Shown here in pieces: positions 1 through 6,122 of a DNA stretch of 6,122 nt. The notes beneath the pieces are model-generated. The model made no database searches. It was given only the letters and a program-made list of their open reading frames with translations, and was not told the origin of the DNA. This DNA is from Rhodobacteraceae bacterium UBA1957 (GTDB lineage: Bacteria > Pseudomonadota > Alphaproteobacteria > Rhodobacterales > Rhodobacteraceae): contig DDEJ01000007.1 in NCBI GenBank assembly GCA_002336405.1, forward strand, positions 1 through 6,122. The letters are read 5' to 3'. How positions within the stretch are numbered: the stretch's first letter is position 1; every line of letters begins with the position of its first letter. A program made the position numbers and the translations under genes.

Positions 1-117
1 AACATTGGTGTCTGCCGTCTAAATATCCCTCCAGCACCGATCTGGCCAGAAAAAGCGCAGAACGACGAGGGTCTATGTGATCATCTGGGATGGAACGGGC
101 AGTATAAAAGGCTCTGC
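1..117. other. Non-coding stretch beyond tpiA
   Basis: No gene can be supported here. One plus-strand frame stays open from base 1 to about 170, and one minus-strand frame stays open from about 160 to base 1. Neither has a credible start codon with a ribosome binding site. The minus-strand frame uses codons such as AGA, ATA and GGA that are rare in the neighbouring genes. The stretch is best read as the 3' flank of tpiA, possibly running toward a gene outside the window. Confidence 0.5.
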
Positions 118-128
118 CTAGGCGGAGC
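104..128 (-). terminator. Probable intrinsic terminator overlapping the tpiA stop codon
   Basis: On the minus strand, GCTC (128-125) pairs with GAGC (114-111). Inside that, GCC pairs with GGC (123-121 with 118-116), with one C/A mismatch between the two blocks. A short U run (109-106) follows directly. The tpiA stop codon (120-118) lies in the centre of the hairpin. The inner pairs must open to give a realistic loop, so the hairpin is only moderately stable. It is the only terminator candidate seen after tpiA. Confidence 0.45.
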
Positions 129-873
129 TGTTTTGCAATGCTGTGATGATCGGAGAAAAATCATCACAGGTTAGACTGGCTCCGCCGACAAGCGCGCCAT
201 CGACATCTGCGACTGCAAAGATTTCGTCTGCGTTACCTGCCTTCACCGACCCCCCATATAACAGTCGGAATGTCTGGCCTGCATCATCACCAAATCGTGC
301 GATCAGCCTGTCGCGTATAAAGCCGTGAACTTCACCGATTTGTGCTGCGGTTGCCACCAAGCCCGTGCCAATGGCCCACACGGGTTCATAGGCAATCACC
401 ACGGTTTGACCGGTCGCTGTGTCGGGGATTGAGGCGGCCAGTTGTTCGGCAATCACTGCAAGGGTGCTGCCTGCCTCGCGCTGTTGCAGGGTCTCACCTA
501 CACATATCACCGCGATCAGCGCCTGTGCCATGGCGGCTTGGGCTTTGGCACAGACAGCCGTATCGGTCTCATTGTGGTCGCAACGACGTTCCGAATGTCC
601 CACCAGCACATGGGTCGCCCCGGCCTCGGCGATCATCTGGGCCGACGTGTCTCCGGTATGAGCGCCAGAGGCCGCAGCGTGGCAATCCTGCGCACCAATT
701 GCAATCGAGGTGGCAGCGGTCTGTGCCGCGGCAGGTGCTAGCAGCGTGTTTGGCGGGCAGAGTACAATATCAACCAAGGGCGCAGGGTGGTGTTTGGCCA
801 GCGCGTTTAATTGATCCAGTTGTGTCAGGGTGCCGTTCATCTTCCAGTTGCCAGCCGCAATTTTACGCCGCAT
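118..873 (-). CDS. tpiA: Triosephosphate isomerase
   Basis: This cytoplasmic enzyme interconverts dihydroxyacetone phosphate and glyceraldehyde 3-phosphate in glycolysis and gluconeogenesis. The 251-residue length is normal for the bacterial family, and the TIM-barrel signatures occur in order. The N-terminal GNWKMN motif carries substrate-binding Asn9 and Lys11. The electrophile His93 lies in VGHSERR. The catalytic base Glu163 lies in AYEPVWAIGTG, which includes the flexible loop 6 at about 164-171. The phosphate-binding YGGSVK is at 206-211 and GGASL at 230-234. The ATG at 873 is preceded by AAGGA (886-882) at 8-base spacing, which fixes the start. The gene lies 68 bases after sufA on the same strand, so co-transcription is possible but not shown. 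No frameshift or missing catalytic residue is seen. Identification is near certain. Confidence 0.97.
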   Translation of the reverse strand: MRRKIAAGNWKMNGTLTQLDQLNALAKHHPAPLVDIVLCPPNTLLAPAAAQTAATSIAIGAQDCHAAASGAHTGDTSAQMIAEAGATHVLVGHSERRCDHNETDTAVCAKAQAAMAQALIAVICVGETLQQREAGSTLAVIAEQLAASIPDTATGQTVVIAYEPVWAIGTGLVATAAQIGEVHGFIRDRLIARFGDDAGQTFRLLYGGSVKAGNADEIFAVADVDGALVGGASLTCDDFSPIITALQNSSA

Positions 874-911
874 GAGTGAAGTCCTTGTGTGAGACTAAAG
901 GGGGAGGAGCC

Positions 912-927
912 TGCGTCAAAGGACGCA
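912..927. other. Small perfect stem-loop between sufA and tpiA
   Basis: TGCGTC (912-917) pairs perfectly with GACGCA (922-927) around a four-base loop. On the minus strand it lies 15 bases past the sufA stop. A pyrimidine-rich stretch follows, but no U run, so it does not look like a true intrinsic terminator. It could slow read-through, protect the 3' end of the sufA message, or be chance. Confidence 0.35.
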
Positions 928-941
928 TTGCATTGCTTGAT

Positions 942-1322
942 TTAGCTGCCGTTCAAATCCCGTGCAAGCTCTGCAGGGTCTTTGAACTTGATCGATTCAC
1001 CGCATCCGCAGGCATCTTCAACATTTGGATTGTTGAATTTAAAGCCGCTTTCTAGCAGGGATGTCTCATAATCAATTTCGGTGCCAAACAGGAACATCTG
1101 TGCCATCGGTGCAATAAGCACCCGTGCACCATCCTGATCAACGACCTCGTCATGCGGGTCGGCCTCGTTAACATATTCCATGGTGTATTCCATGCCTGCA
1201 CAGCCCCCTTTTTTGATCCCGATGCGCAGCCCGGAATGACCTTTTGACCGCATTAGTTTAGAAATTTGAGTGCAGGCTGCAGCAGTTATACTGACGGCTT
1301 GTTTCCCCGGAATCGCAAACAT
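942..1322 (-). CDS. sufA: A-type Fe-S carrier protein (HesB/IscA/SufA family)
   Basis: The protein is a cytoplasmic scaffold or carrier that receives Fe-S clusters and passes them to apo-proteins. At 126 residues it is slightly longer than a typical IscA because of a short N-terminal extension. All three conserved cluster-ligand cysteines are present: Cys41 in KKGGCAGM, and Cys105 and Cys107 in the C-terminal ACGCGES motif. The ATG at 1322 has a clear AGGAG (1334-1330) at 7-base spacing. The gene starts 15 bases after the stop of the sufT-like gene on the same strand, which strongly suggests an operon and supports a role in the SUF pathway. The family includes IscA, SufA and ErpA. The symbol sufA is chosen from this neighbour, since sequence alone does not separate the three confidently. 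Nothing in it is truncated or unusual. Confidence 0.9.
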   Translation of the reverse strand: MFAIPGKQAVSITAAACTQISKLMRSKGHSGLRIGIKKGGCAGMEYTMEYVNEADPHDEVVDQDGARVLIAPMAQMFLFGTEIDYETSLLESGFKFNNPNVEDACGCGESIKFKDPAELARDLNGS

Positions 1323-1337
1323 GTCAAATCTCCTAAA

Positions 1338-1700
1338 TTACATAAAGCCCAACTCTAGGCGGGCTTCGTCACTCATCATCTCCATGCCCCAAGGGGGTTC
1401 CCAAGTTAGGGACACGTCGACGTGTTTGATCCCCGCCAAAGGCTCTATTGCCTCGGCAACCCAACCGGGCATCTCACCTGCCACAGGACACCCCGGTGCG
1501 GTCAGGGACATGGTGACATGAACCTCGTTTTCATCGTTGACGGCGATGGTGTAAATTAAACCCAAATCATAGATATTAACTGGAATTTCAGGATCATATA
1601 CAGACCGACAGGCTTCAACAATCTGGTCATAGAGCGGATGCCCGGTGCTGGAGGGGGTAATAAGTGGTGTGCCTTCTAGAGGCGCGGGTACCTCGGTCAT
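1338..1700 (-). CDS. sufT: SUF system Fe-S assembly protein, MIP18/DUF59 family (SufT-like)
   Basis: This 120-residue protein belongs to the MIP18 (DUF59/PaaD-like) family, whose members help mature Fe-S proteins; the exact biochemistry is not settled. Family marks visible here are the DPEIPVNIYDLGLIY block at about 36-50, the invariant-type cysteine Cys71 in SLTAPGCP, and the C-terminal WEPPW motif at about 100-104. The frame stays open upstream to a TTG at 1883. The ATG at 1700 is preferred because AGGA lies 6 bases before it, the added N-terminus would resemble no family member, and the upper part of the frame has no ribosome binding site. It is the first gene of a minus-strand pair with sufA. 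The other core genes (sufB, sufC, sufD, sufS) are not beside it, because tgt diverges on its other side. Confidence 0.9.
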   Translation of the reverse strand: MTEVPAPLEGTPLITPSSTGHPLYDQIVEACRSVYDPEIPVNIYDLGLIYTIAVNDENEVHVTMSLTAPGCPVAGEMPGWVAEAIEPLAGIKHVDVSLTWEPPWGMEMMSDEARLELGFM

Positions 1701-1706
1701 AACGTA

Positions 1707-1710
1707 TCCT
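1707..1710 (-). promoter_or_regulatory. Ribosome binding site fixing the sufT start
   Basis: AGGA on the minus strand lies 6 bases before the ATG at 1700. A second AGGA copy sits just upstream (1715-1712). The pair supports the short 120-residue product over the 181-codon open frame. Confidence 0.7.
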
Positions 1711-1967
1711 GTCCTAAAGTTCAGTTCTACATATAGGAAGCGCAGGGCCCCGCGTCCAGAGTTGAATATGCAGTGGCTTGAGCCGTTGGGGGATTTGCGC
1801 TGGTATTCAGGGGTTTGTTTGGAGGCAACATTAGGCTCTTGCCACTTTGTGCCAAGGCTGTTCATGCCGGGGTTGTCTGCCAACGGTCTATGTCATGCGC
1901 TTTGGCTTTGAGAAAATTTTCAGAAAACAGATGGTATTTCAATGCTCTTCAGATGCCGTGGGTCTGG

Positions 1968-1998
1968 TTGAGTTTGGATTTTGGTGCCACGCCATAAT
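1968..1998 (+). promoter_or_regulatory. Possible tgt promoter
   Basis: A TTGAGT -35-like hexamer (1968-1973) and a CATAAT -10-like hexamer (1993-1998, five of six matching TATAAT) are separated by 19 bases, somewhat longer than ideal. The predicted transcription start would be about 2005, giving a leader of about 60 bases before the tgt ATG. The call rests on visual match only. Confidence 0.3.
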
Positions 1999-2064
1999 AT
2001 CCGGCGCTGCATTGAAACACGGTCGCTTTCAAATTATGGACGGGGTAGAACAAAAGGGGCTGAC

Positions 2065-3192
2065 ATGAAAACCACGGGATTCAGTAAAATCGCGGTCGAC
2101 GGCAAGGCGCGTTGTGGGGTGCTGCACACGCCGCGGGGCGAGATCCGCACCCCGGCGTTCATGCCAGTCGGCACTGCAGCCACTGTCAAGGCGATGATGC
2201 CCGAATCAGTGCGCGCCACGGGTGCAGATATTTTACTTGGCAACACCTATCATCTGATGCTGCGACCCACCGCTGAGCGCATCAATCGTCTTGGTGGTTT
2301 ACATAAGTTCATGAACTGGCAGCGGCCGATCTTAACTGACAGTGGTGGTTTTCAAGTTATGAGCCTTGCTGGCTTGCGCAAACTGACCGAGCAGGGGGTG
2401 ACCTTTAAATCCCATATCGATGGCTCGAAGCATGAAATAACACCTGAGCGGTCGATGGAAATACAGCGTCTGCTAGGCAGTGATATTGTCATGTGCTTTG
2501 ACGAGTGTACGCCGTTTCCTGCAACTGAGGCAGAGGCGTTGGATAGTATGCGGCTGTCGATGCGTTGGGCGCAGCGCAGCCGAGACAGTTTTGGCGACCG
2601 CCCCGGGCATATGCTGTTTGGTATTCAGCAGGGCAGCGTTTTCCCCCAACAGCGTCAGGAAAGCGCAGATGCGCTGCGCGCCATTGGCTTTGACGGTTAT
2701 GCAGTGGGTGGTTTGGCGGTCGGTGAAGGTCAGCCAAGGATGTTCGAAGTGCTTGATTATGCCGTTGATATGCTGCCTGAAGACCGGCCGCGTTATTTAA
2801 TGGGGGTCGGCAAGCCAGACGATATTGTCGGAGCGGTCGCGCGTGGTATCGATATGATGGATTGTGTGCTACCGTCCCGTTCGGGACGCACCGGCCAATT
2901 GTTCACCCGGCGCGGGGTGGTGAATATTAAAAATGCCAGACATCAAAACGACCCTCGTCCCTTGGATGAGACCTGCGCCTGTCCCACCTGTCAGAATTAT
3001 TCACGGGCTTATTTGCACCATGTGTTCCGGGCTCAGGAAATGATTTCGGGGATGCTGCTGACTTGGCACAATCTGCATTATTATCAGGACCTGATGCAAA
3101 GCATGCGCGACGCCATAGCCGCTGGGGTGTTTGGACCTTTTCAGGAAAAGTTTCACGCTGAACGCGCGCGCGGCGATATCGAACCGCTTTGA
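2065..3192 (+). CDS. tgt: tRNA-guanine transglycosylase (queuine tRNA-ribosyltransferase)
   Basis: This cytoplasmic enzyme exchanges guanine 34 for preQ1 in tRNAs with GUN anticodons (Asp, Asn, His, Tyr), a step in queuosine synthesis. It has 375 residues, the usual bacterial length. Asp92 in TDSGGFQ is the general acid/base. Asp266 in [12 protein letters not shown] aligns with the nucleophile. Base-recognition residues Asp146, Gln189 and Gly216 are in place. The zinc site is complete: Cys304, Cys306 and Cys309 in CACPTC plus His335. The spacings between Asp266, Cys304 and His335 (38 and 31) match the Zymomonas enzyme. The frame continues upstream to 1981, but the ATG at 2065 has a purine-rich AAAAGGGG at 2052-2059 and gives the family N-terminus. 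queA, a common neighbour, is not in the window. Confidence 0.97.
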   Translation: MKTTGFSKIAVDGKARCGVLHTPRGEIRTPAFMPVGTAATVKAMMPESVRATGADILLGNTYHLMLRPTAERINRLGGLHKFMNWQRPILTDSGGFQVMSLAGLRKLTEQGVTFKSHIDGSKHEITPERSMEIQRLLGSDIVMCFDECTPFPATEAEALDSMRLSMRWAQRSRDSFGDRPGHMLFGIQQGSVFPQQRQESADALRAIGFDGYAVGGLAVGEGQPRMFEVLDYAVDMLPEDRPRYLMGVGKPDDIVGAVARGIDMMDCVLPSRSGRTGQLFTRRGVVNIKNARHQNDPRPLDETCACPTCQNYSRAYLHHVFRAQEMISGMLLTWHNLHYYQDLMQSMRDAIAAGVFGPFQEKFHAERARGDIEPL

Positions 3193-3230
3193 ATGTGGGT
3201 GTTTAGCTTGTTTCAAAAGGGTTCTTGTCA

Positions 3231-3258
3231 GTGCCCCCGCGCAGTGGCATGGTTTTTT
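3231..3258 (+). terminator. Weak candidate terminator after tgt
   Basis: GTGCC (3231-3235) can pair with GGCAT (3246-3250), using one G-U pair, around a ten-base C-rich loop. Two G residues and a run of six T residues (3253-3258) follow. The stem is short, but the T run is the clearest between tgt and lon, about 40 bases after the tgt stop. Confidence 0.4.
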
Positions 3259-3272
3259 CTAATCTATATGGG

Positions 3273-3303
3273 TTGAAATCAGGGTGACATTGACCCAGAT
3301 AAC
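3273..3303 (+). promoter_or_regulatory. Possible lon promoter
   Basis: TTGAAA (3273-3278) and GATAAC (3298-3303) sit 19 bases apart, about 75 bases before the lon ATG. The match is weak. I looked for an alphaproteobacterial RpoH heat-shock promoter (CTTG, about 17 bases, CTATNT), which would be natural for lon. CTTG copies occur at 3207 and 3224 and CTATAT at 3264, but the spacings do not fit. Confidence 0.2.
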
Positions 3304-3367
3304 AACTCAAACAAATCGTGACGGGGTTGGGGTTAAGCTGGGACGGCTGTGACCTCTCGTCGAGAGC

Positions 3368-3372
3368 AAGGA
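3368..3372 (+). promoter_or_regulatory. Ribosome binding site fixing the lon start
   Basis: AAGGA lies 6 bases before the ATG at 3379. The in-frame GTG at 3349, 30 bases upstream, has no comparable site, so the shorter product is preferred. Confidence 0.75.
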
Positions 3373-3378
3373 CTGAAC

Positions 3379-5787
3379 ATGCAAGATACTCTGAACGCCT
3401 CTTACCCTGTGTTGCCGCTGCGGGACATTGTTGTCTTTCCGCATATGATCGTGCCGCTGTTTGTGGGCCGTGAAAAATCGGTACATGCGTTGGAAGAGGT
3501 GATGCAGGATGATAAGCAGATCTTATTGTCCAGTCAGATTGATCCCGGCGAGGATGATCCCGACGTTGAGGGCATTTACCGGACGGGTGTTTTGGCCAAT
3601 GTGCTGCAATTGCTGAAGCTGCCTGATGGTACTGTAAAAGTTCTGGTCGAAGGGCAGGCGCGGGTGAAAATCACCTCGTTTATTGAAAACGAGTTGTTTT
3701 TTGAAGCTGAAGCCGAATATTTGACCGAAATGCCAGGTGACCCTGATGCGATCGAGGCGCTTGTGCGCACTGTGGGTGATGAGTTCGCGCGTTATGCCAA
3801 AGTAAAAAAGAATGTTCCAGAAGAGGCGATGTCGATCGTTGCCGAAACCACCGAACCGGCCAAGTTGGCCGATCTAGTTTCGGGTCATTTGGGCATCGAA
3901 GTCGAAAACAAACAAGAACTGCTGGAAACGCTTAGCGTCAGTGAGCGTCTGGAGAAAGTATACGGATTGATGCAGGGCGAAATGAGCGTCCTGAAGGTCG
4001 AGCGCAAGATTAAAACCCGGGTCAAAACCCAGATGGAGCGGACCCAGAGGGAATATTACCTCAATGAGCAGATGAAGGCGATCCAGAAAGAGCTTGGGGA
4101 TGGCGAAGACGGCCAGAGCGAAGTGTCCGAGCTTGAAGCTAAAATTGCCGAAACCAAATTGAGTGTTGAGGCCAAGGAAAAAGCTGACGCAGAGCTGAAA
4201 AAGCTGAAAAACATGTCGCCAATGTCGGCTGAGGCCACCGTTGTGCGGAACTATCTTGATTGGTTGCTGTCTATTCCGTGGGGCAAGAAGTCGCGTGTCA
4301 AAAAAGATCTGGGCAAGGCGCAAAAGGTGTTGGACGACGATCACTATAGCCTTGATAAAGTCAAAGAGCGCATCGTAGAATATCTGGCGGTGCAACAGCG
4401 CAGTCAAAAGCTCAAAGGTCCGATCATGTGTCTGGTCGGCCCTCCCGGTGTTGGCAAAACCTCACTGGGCAAATCTGTGGCCCGGGCGACAGGCCGCGAA
4501 TTCATCCGCATCAGTTTGGGCGGTGTGCGCGACGAGAGCGAGATCCGCGGCCACCGGCGCACCTATATTGGCTCGATGCCCGGCAAGATCATTCAAGCAC
4601 TGAAGAAAGCTAAAACAACCAATCCATTGATATTGCTAGATGAAATTGACAAGATGGGTCAAGATTTTCGCGGTGATCCAGCATCAGCTATGTTAGAGGT
4701 TTTGGATCCCGAACAAAACAGTACTTTCGTGGATCACTATCTCGAAGTGGAATATGATCTATCGAATGTGATGTTTTTGACCACGGCCAATTCGTACAAC
4801 ATGCCGGGCCCGCTTTTGGACCGGATGGAAATAATTCCGCTGGCCGGCTATACTGAAGATGAAAAGCGTGAAATCGCGCGTCGTCATCTGATCGATAAAC
4901 AGGTCAAAAATCATGGTCTGCGCAAAGGTGAGTTTGAAATCTGCGATGGCGCGCTCAACGAAATGATCCGACGCTATACCCGTGAGGCCGGCGTGCGCAA
5001 TCTTGAGCGTGAGATTGCCAAGTTGGCGCGCAAGGCGGTGTTTCGCATTGTCAAAGGAGAACAAAAGGCAATCTCGGTTAATGAGGATAACCTCAATGAC
5101 TTTTTGGGTGTAAAAAAATATCGCTATGGATTGGCTGAGTTGGAAGATCAGATCGGGGTGGTGACGGGGTTGGCCTATACAAGTGTCGGCGGCGATTTGC
5201 TGTCCATTGAGGCGTTGCAATTACCGGGCAAGGGCCGAATGAAAACCACAGGGAAACTTGGTGATGTGATGAAGGAGAGCATTGAAGCTGCCAGCAGCTA
5301 TGTGCGTTCAATTAGTCCCCAGATTGGGGTGAAACCATCAAAATTTGATAAGATCGACATCCACGTGCACGTGCCGGAAGGTGCGACACCAAAAGATGGC
5401 CCCAGCGCCGGTTTGGCGATGGTGACTTCGATCGTTTCGGTGTTGACGAAAATCCCTGTGCATCGCGATATCGCGATGACCGGTGAAGTCACCTTGCGCG
5501 GCAACGCTCTGGCGATTGGTGGGCTCAAGGAAAAGCTGCTTGCGGCGCTGCGCGGCGGCATTAAAACTGTCCTTATACCGGAAGATAATGAAAAAGATTT
5601 GGTGGAAATCCCTGACAATGTCAAAGAGGGCATGACCATAATCCCGGTGAAACATGTCTCGGAAGTGTTGAAATATGCGCTGGTACGGGAACCGGTTGAA
5701 ATTGAATGGGATGAGGCGGCGGAAGAAGCGGCAGCGGCGGCTCGGTTGAAATCCGACAATGGCTCGGCGGGTGCCGTGGCACATTAA
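3379..5787 (+). CDS. lon: ATP-dependent protease La (Lon, bacterial LonA type)
   Basis: Lon is a cytoplasmic hexameric AAA+ protease that unfolds and degrades damaged proteins and selected regulators. The 802-residue product (from ATG 3379) has the full LonA layout. The substrate-binding N domain runs from about 9 to 195, starting [16 protein letters not shown] charged helical/coiled-coil segment spans about 200-290. The AAA module has Walker A GPPGVGKT at 354-361, Walker B LILLDEID at 417-424, a sensor-1 Asn near 471 and AGVRNLER near 537-544. The C-terminal protease domain has Ser676 in PKDGPSAG and Lys719 in GGLKEK, 43 residues apart as in E. coli Lon (Ser679/Lys722). His662, His664, Asp673 and Thr701 also match. 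The tail is acidic and alanine-rich. The gene follows tgt by 186 bases and ends in its own terminator, so it is probably transcribed alone. Confidence 0.98.
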   Translation: MQDTLNASYPVLPLRDIVVFPHMIVPLFVGREKSVHALEEVMQDDKQILLSSQIDPGEDDPDVEGIYRTGVLANVLQLLKLPDGTVKVLVEGQARVKITSFIENELFFEAEAEYLTEMPGDPDAIEALVRTVGDEFARYAKVKKNVPEEAMSIVAETTEPAKLADLVSGHLGIEVENKQELLETLSVSERLEKVYGLMQGEMSVLKVERKIKTRVKTQMERTQREYYLNEQMKAIQKELGDGEDGQSEVSELEAKIAETKLSVEAKEKADAELKKLKNMSPMSAEATVVRNYLDWLLSIPWGKKSRVKKDLGKAQKVLDDDHYSLDKVKERIVEYLAVQQRSQKLKGPIMCLVGPPGVGKTSLGKSVARATGREFIRISLGGVRDESEIRGHRRTYIGSMPGKIIQALKKAKTTNPLILLDEIDKMGQDFRGDPASAMLEVLDPEQNSTFVDHYLEVEYDLSNVMFLTTANSYNMPGPLLDRMEIIPLAGYTEDEKREIARRHLIDKQVKNHGLRKGEFEICDGALNEMIRRYTREAGVRNLEREIAKLARKAVFRIVKGEQKAISVNEDNLNDFLGVKKYRYGLAELEDQIGVVTGLAYTSVGGDLLSIEALQLPGKGRMKTTGKLGDVMKESIEAASSYVRSISPQIGVKPSKFDKIDIHVHVPEGATPKDGPSAGLAMVTSIVSVLTKIPVHRDIAMTGEVTLRGNALAIGGLKEKLLAALRGGIKTVLIPEDNEKDLVEIPDNVKEGMTIIPVKHVSEVLKYALVREPVEIEWDEAAEEAAAAARLKSDNGSAGAVAH

Positions 5788-5805
5788 CGGGCCTTTAGAC
5801 CTCTG

Positions 5806-5841
5806 ACTGGGGGGTGTTACCCCCAGTTCCTATTTTATTTT
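5806..5841 (+). terminator. Intrinsic terminator of lon
   Basis: ACTGGGGG (5806-5813) pairs perfectly with CCCCCAGT (5820-5827) around a six-base loop. A T-rich tract interrupted by single A residues follows (5831-5841). It lies about 20 bases past the lon stop, the expected place for a Rho-independent terminator. Confidence 0.88.
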
Positions 5842-5899
5842 GACCGATGTGTAGATTTGGGTCCATTAAGTCTTGGAAATGGCGCCTGGACGGTGGAAT

Positions 5900-5951
5900 G
5901 CCCGTGGGTTGTAGCGTTAGCCTACCACGGCGGAGGCGCTACAATACGGGC
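5900..5951. repeat. Long imperfect inverted repeat, possible structured RNA or palindromic element
   Basis: Two nested perfect arms are visible. GCCCGT (5900-5905) pairs with ACGGGC (5946-5951), and TTGTAGCG (5909-5916) pairs with CGCTACAA (5937-5944). A 3/1 internal loop separates them. A further CC/GG pair is possible after a four-base bulge, leaving a loop of about 12 bases. A competing pairing also exists: CCGTGG (5902-5907) with CCACGG (5925-5930) interleaves with the second stem in a pseudoknot-like order. Neither strand has a T run after the structure, so it is not a standard intrinsic terminator. Its role is unknown. Confidence 0.6.
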
Positions 5952-6008
5952 GATCTTGACTGCGATTAATCAAGGGCTAGCTTTTGTCGGAATTCTTCTT
6001 AAAGCCTC

Positions 6009-6035
6009 TTGCGCAACATTCATGCTTTGGATAAC
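6009..6035 (+). promoter_or_regulatory. Possible tRNA-Val promoter
   Basis: TTGCGC (6009-6014) and GATAAC (6030-6035, four of six matching TATAAT) are 15 bases apart. Transcription would begin about five bases before the mature tRNA. Position favours it, but the spacing is short and the match weak. Confidence 0.28.
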
Positions 6036-6046
6036 AAGCGCATCAG

Positions 6047-6122
<76 letters not shown>

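Larger units (their letters stand above)
1701..2064. promoter_or_regulatory. Divergent intergenic region between sufT and tgt
   Basis: This 364-base stretch has no convincing gene and must supply transcription start signals for sufT-sufA (minus) and tgt (plus). Visible elements are an imperfect GC-rich palindrome at 1741-1754 (CGC, GGG, CCC and GCG arms with one A/C mismatch), a TATATG box read on the minus strand at 1735-1730, and a perfect ten-base AT-centred palindrome at 1912-1921. I cannot assign any of these to a known regulator. Fe-S operons are often controlled by IscR-, Irr- or RirA-type regulators, but no match to their sites is obvious by eye. Confidence 0.5.
5842..6046. other. Non-coding stretch between the lon terminator and tRNA-Val
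   Basis: No gene with a plausible start and ribosome binding site is visible. The stretch contains the inverted-repeat element at 5900-5951, a short CTTGA/TCAAG repeat (5955-5959 with 5970-5974), and a weak promoter-like pair just before the tRNA gene. Confidence 0.55.

Noticed and set aside
1..163. Minus-strand open frame downstream of tpiA running off the left edge
   Set aside because: It has no ATG, no ribosome binding site and several codons rare in the neighbours, and it lies over the proposed terminator. A partial gene cannot be excluded, but it is not supported.
342..875. Plus-strand open frame opposite tpiA
   Set aside because: It is a shadow of tpiA. The arginine/proline/serine-rich translation is typical of a reversed coding frame, while tpiA carries all catalytic motifs.
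1701..1883. N-terminal extension of the sufT-like protein back to a TTG at 1883
   Set aside because: The extension lacks family resemblance, has no ribosome binding site at its possible starts, and would cover the likely promoter. The ATG at 1700 has a good AGGA.
1981..2064. Upstream in-frame extension of tgt
   Set aside because: The family N-terminus begins at the ATG at 2065, which has its own purine-rich ribosome binding site. The extra 28 residues look like translated leader.
3207..3269. RpoH-type heat-shock promoter for lon (CTTG copies plus CTATAT)
   Set aside because: The distances between either CTTG and CTATAT are far from the roughly 17 bases required.
3349..3378. GTG start giving a ten-residue longer Lon
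   Set aside because: There is no ribosome binding site before the GTG, while AAGGA sits 6 bases before the ATG at 3379.
3874..4407. Long antisense open frames inside lon, such as 3874-4407 and those within 4759-5784
   Set aside because: They mirror the coding bias of lon on the opposite strand and show no recognisable domain or start signal.
5900..5951. Integron attC site
   Set aside because: The GTTAGCC string does not fit the GTTRRRY core, no matching RYYYAAC is placed correctly, and no integrase or gene cassette is nearby.

Overview
The window holds five protein-coding genes and one tRNA gene, all housekeeping. The protein sequences, the moderate GC content and the tgt-lon-tRNA-Val order fit an alphaproteobacterium, most likely a marine Rhodobacterales/Roseobacter-type organism. 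The lineage is inferred from family resemblance and remembered gene order, not from a search.

Left half (minus strand, read right to left): a MIP18/DUF59-family SUF protein (sufT-like, start 1700), an A-type Fe-S carrier (sufA/iscA-like, 15 bases further on), then triosephosphate isomerase (tpiA, 68 bases further on). The first two form a tight Fe-S cluster assembly pair. tpiA may be read through from them or have its own promoter. A probable intrinsic terminator overlaps the tpiA stop codon. Positions 1-117 carry no gene that I can support.

Middle: a 364-base divergent region (1701-2064) separates the Fe-S pair from tgt. It probably holds promoters for both directions.

Right half (plus strand): tgt (queuine tRNA-ribosyltransferase, start 2065), a 186-base gap with a weak terminator, lon (ATP-dependent protease La, start 3379), and a strong intrinsic terminator at 5806-5841. 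A roughly 200-base non-coding stretch follows, with a marked inverted-repeat structure at 5900-5951. Last is a complete tRNA-Val(UAC) gene whose encoded CCA is the final three bases of the window.

All five proteins look full length, with their key catalytic or ligand residues present. I see no transposase, CRISPR array, phage gene or defence gene. The most unexplained signal is the structured element at 5900-5951. Beyond that the region is ordinary, and I do not see a novel multi-gene system in it.
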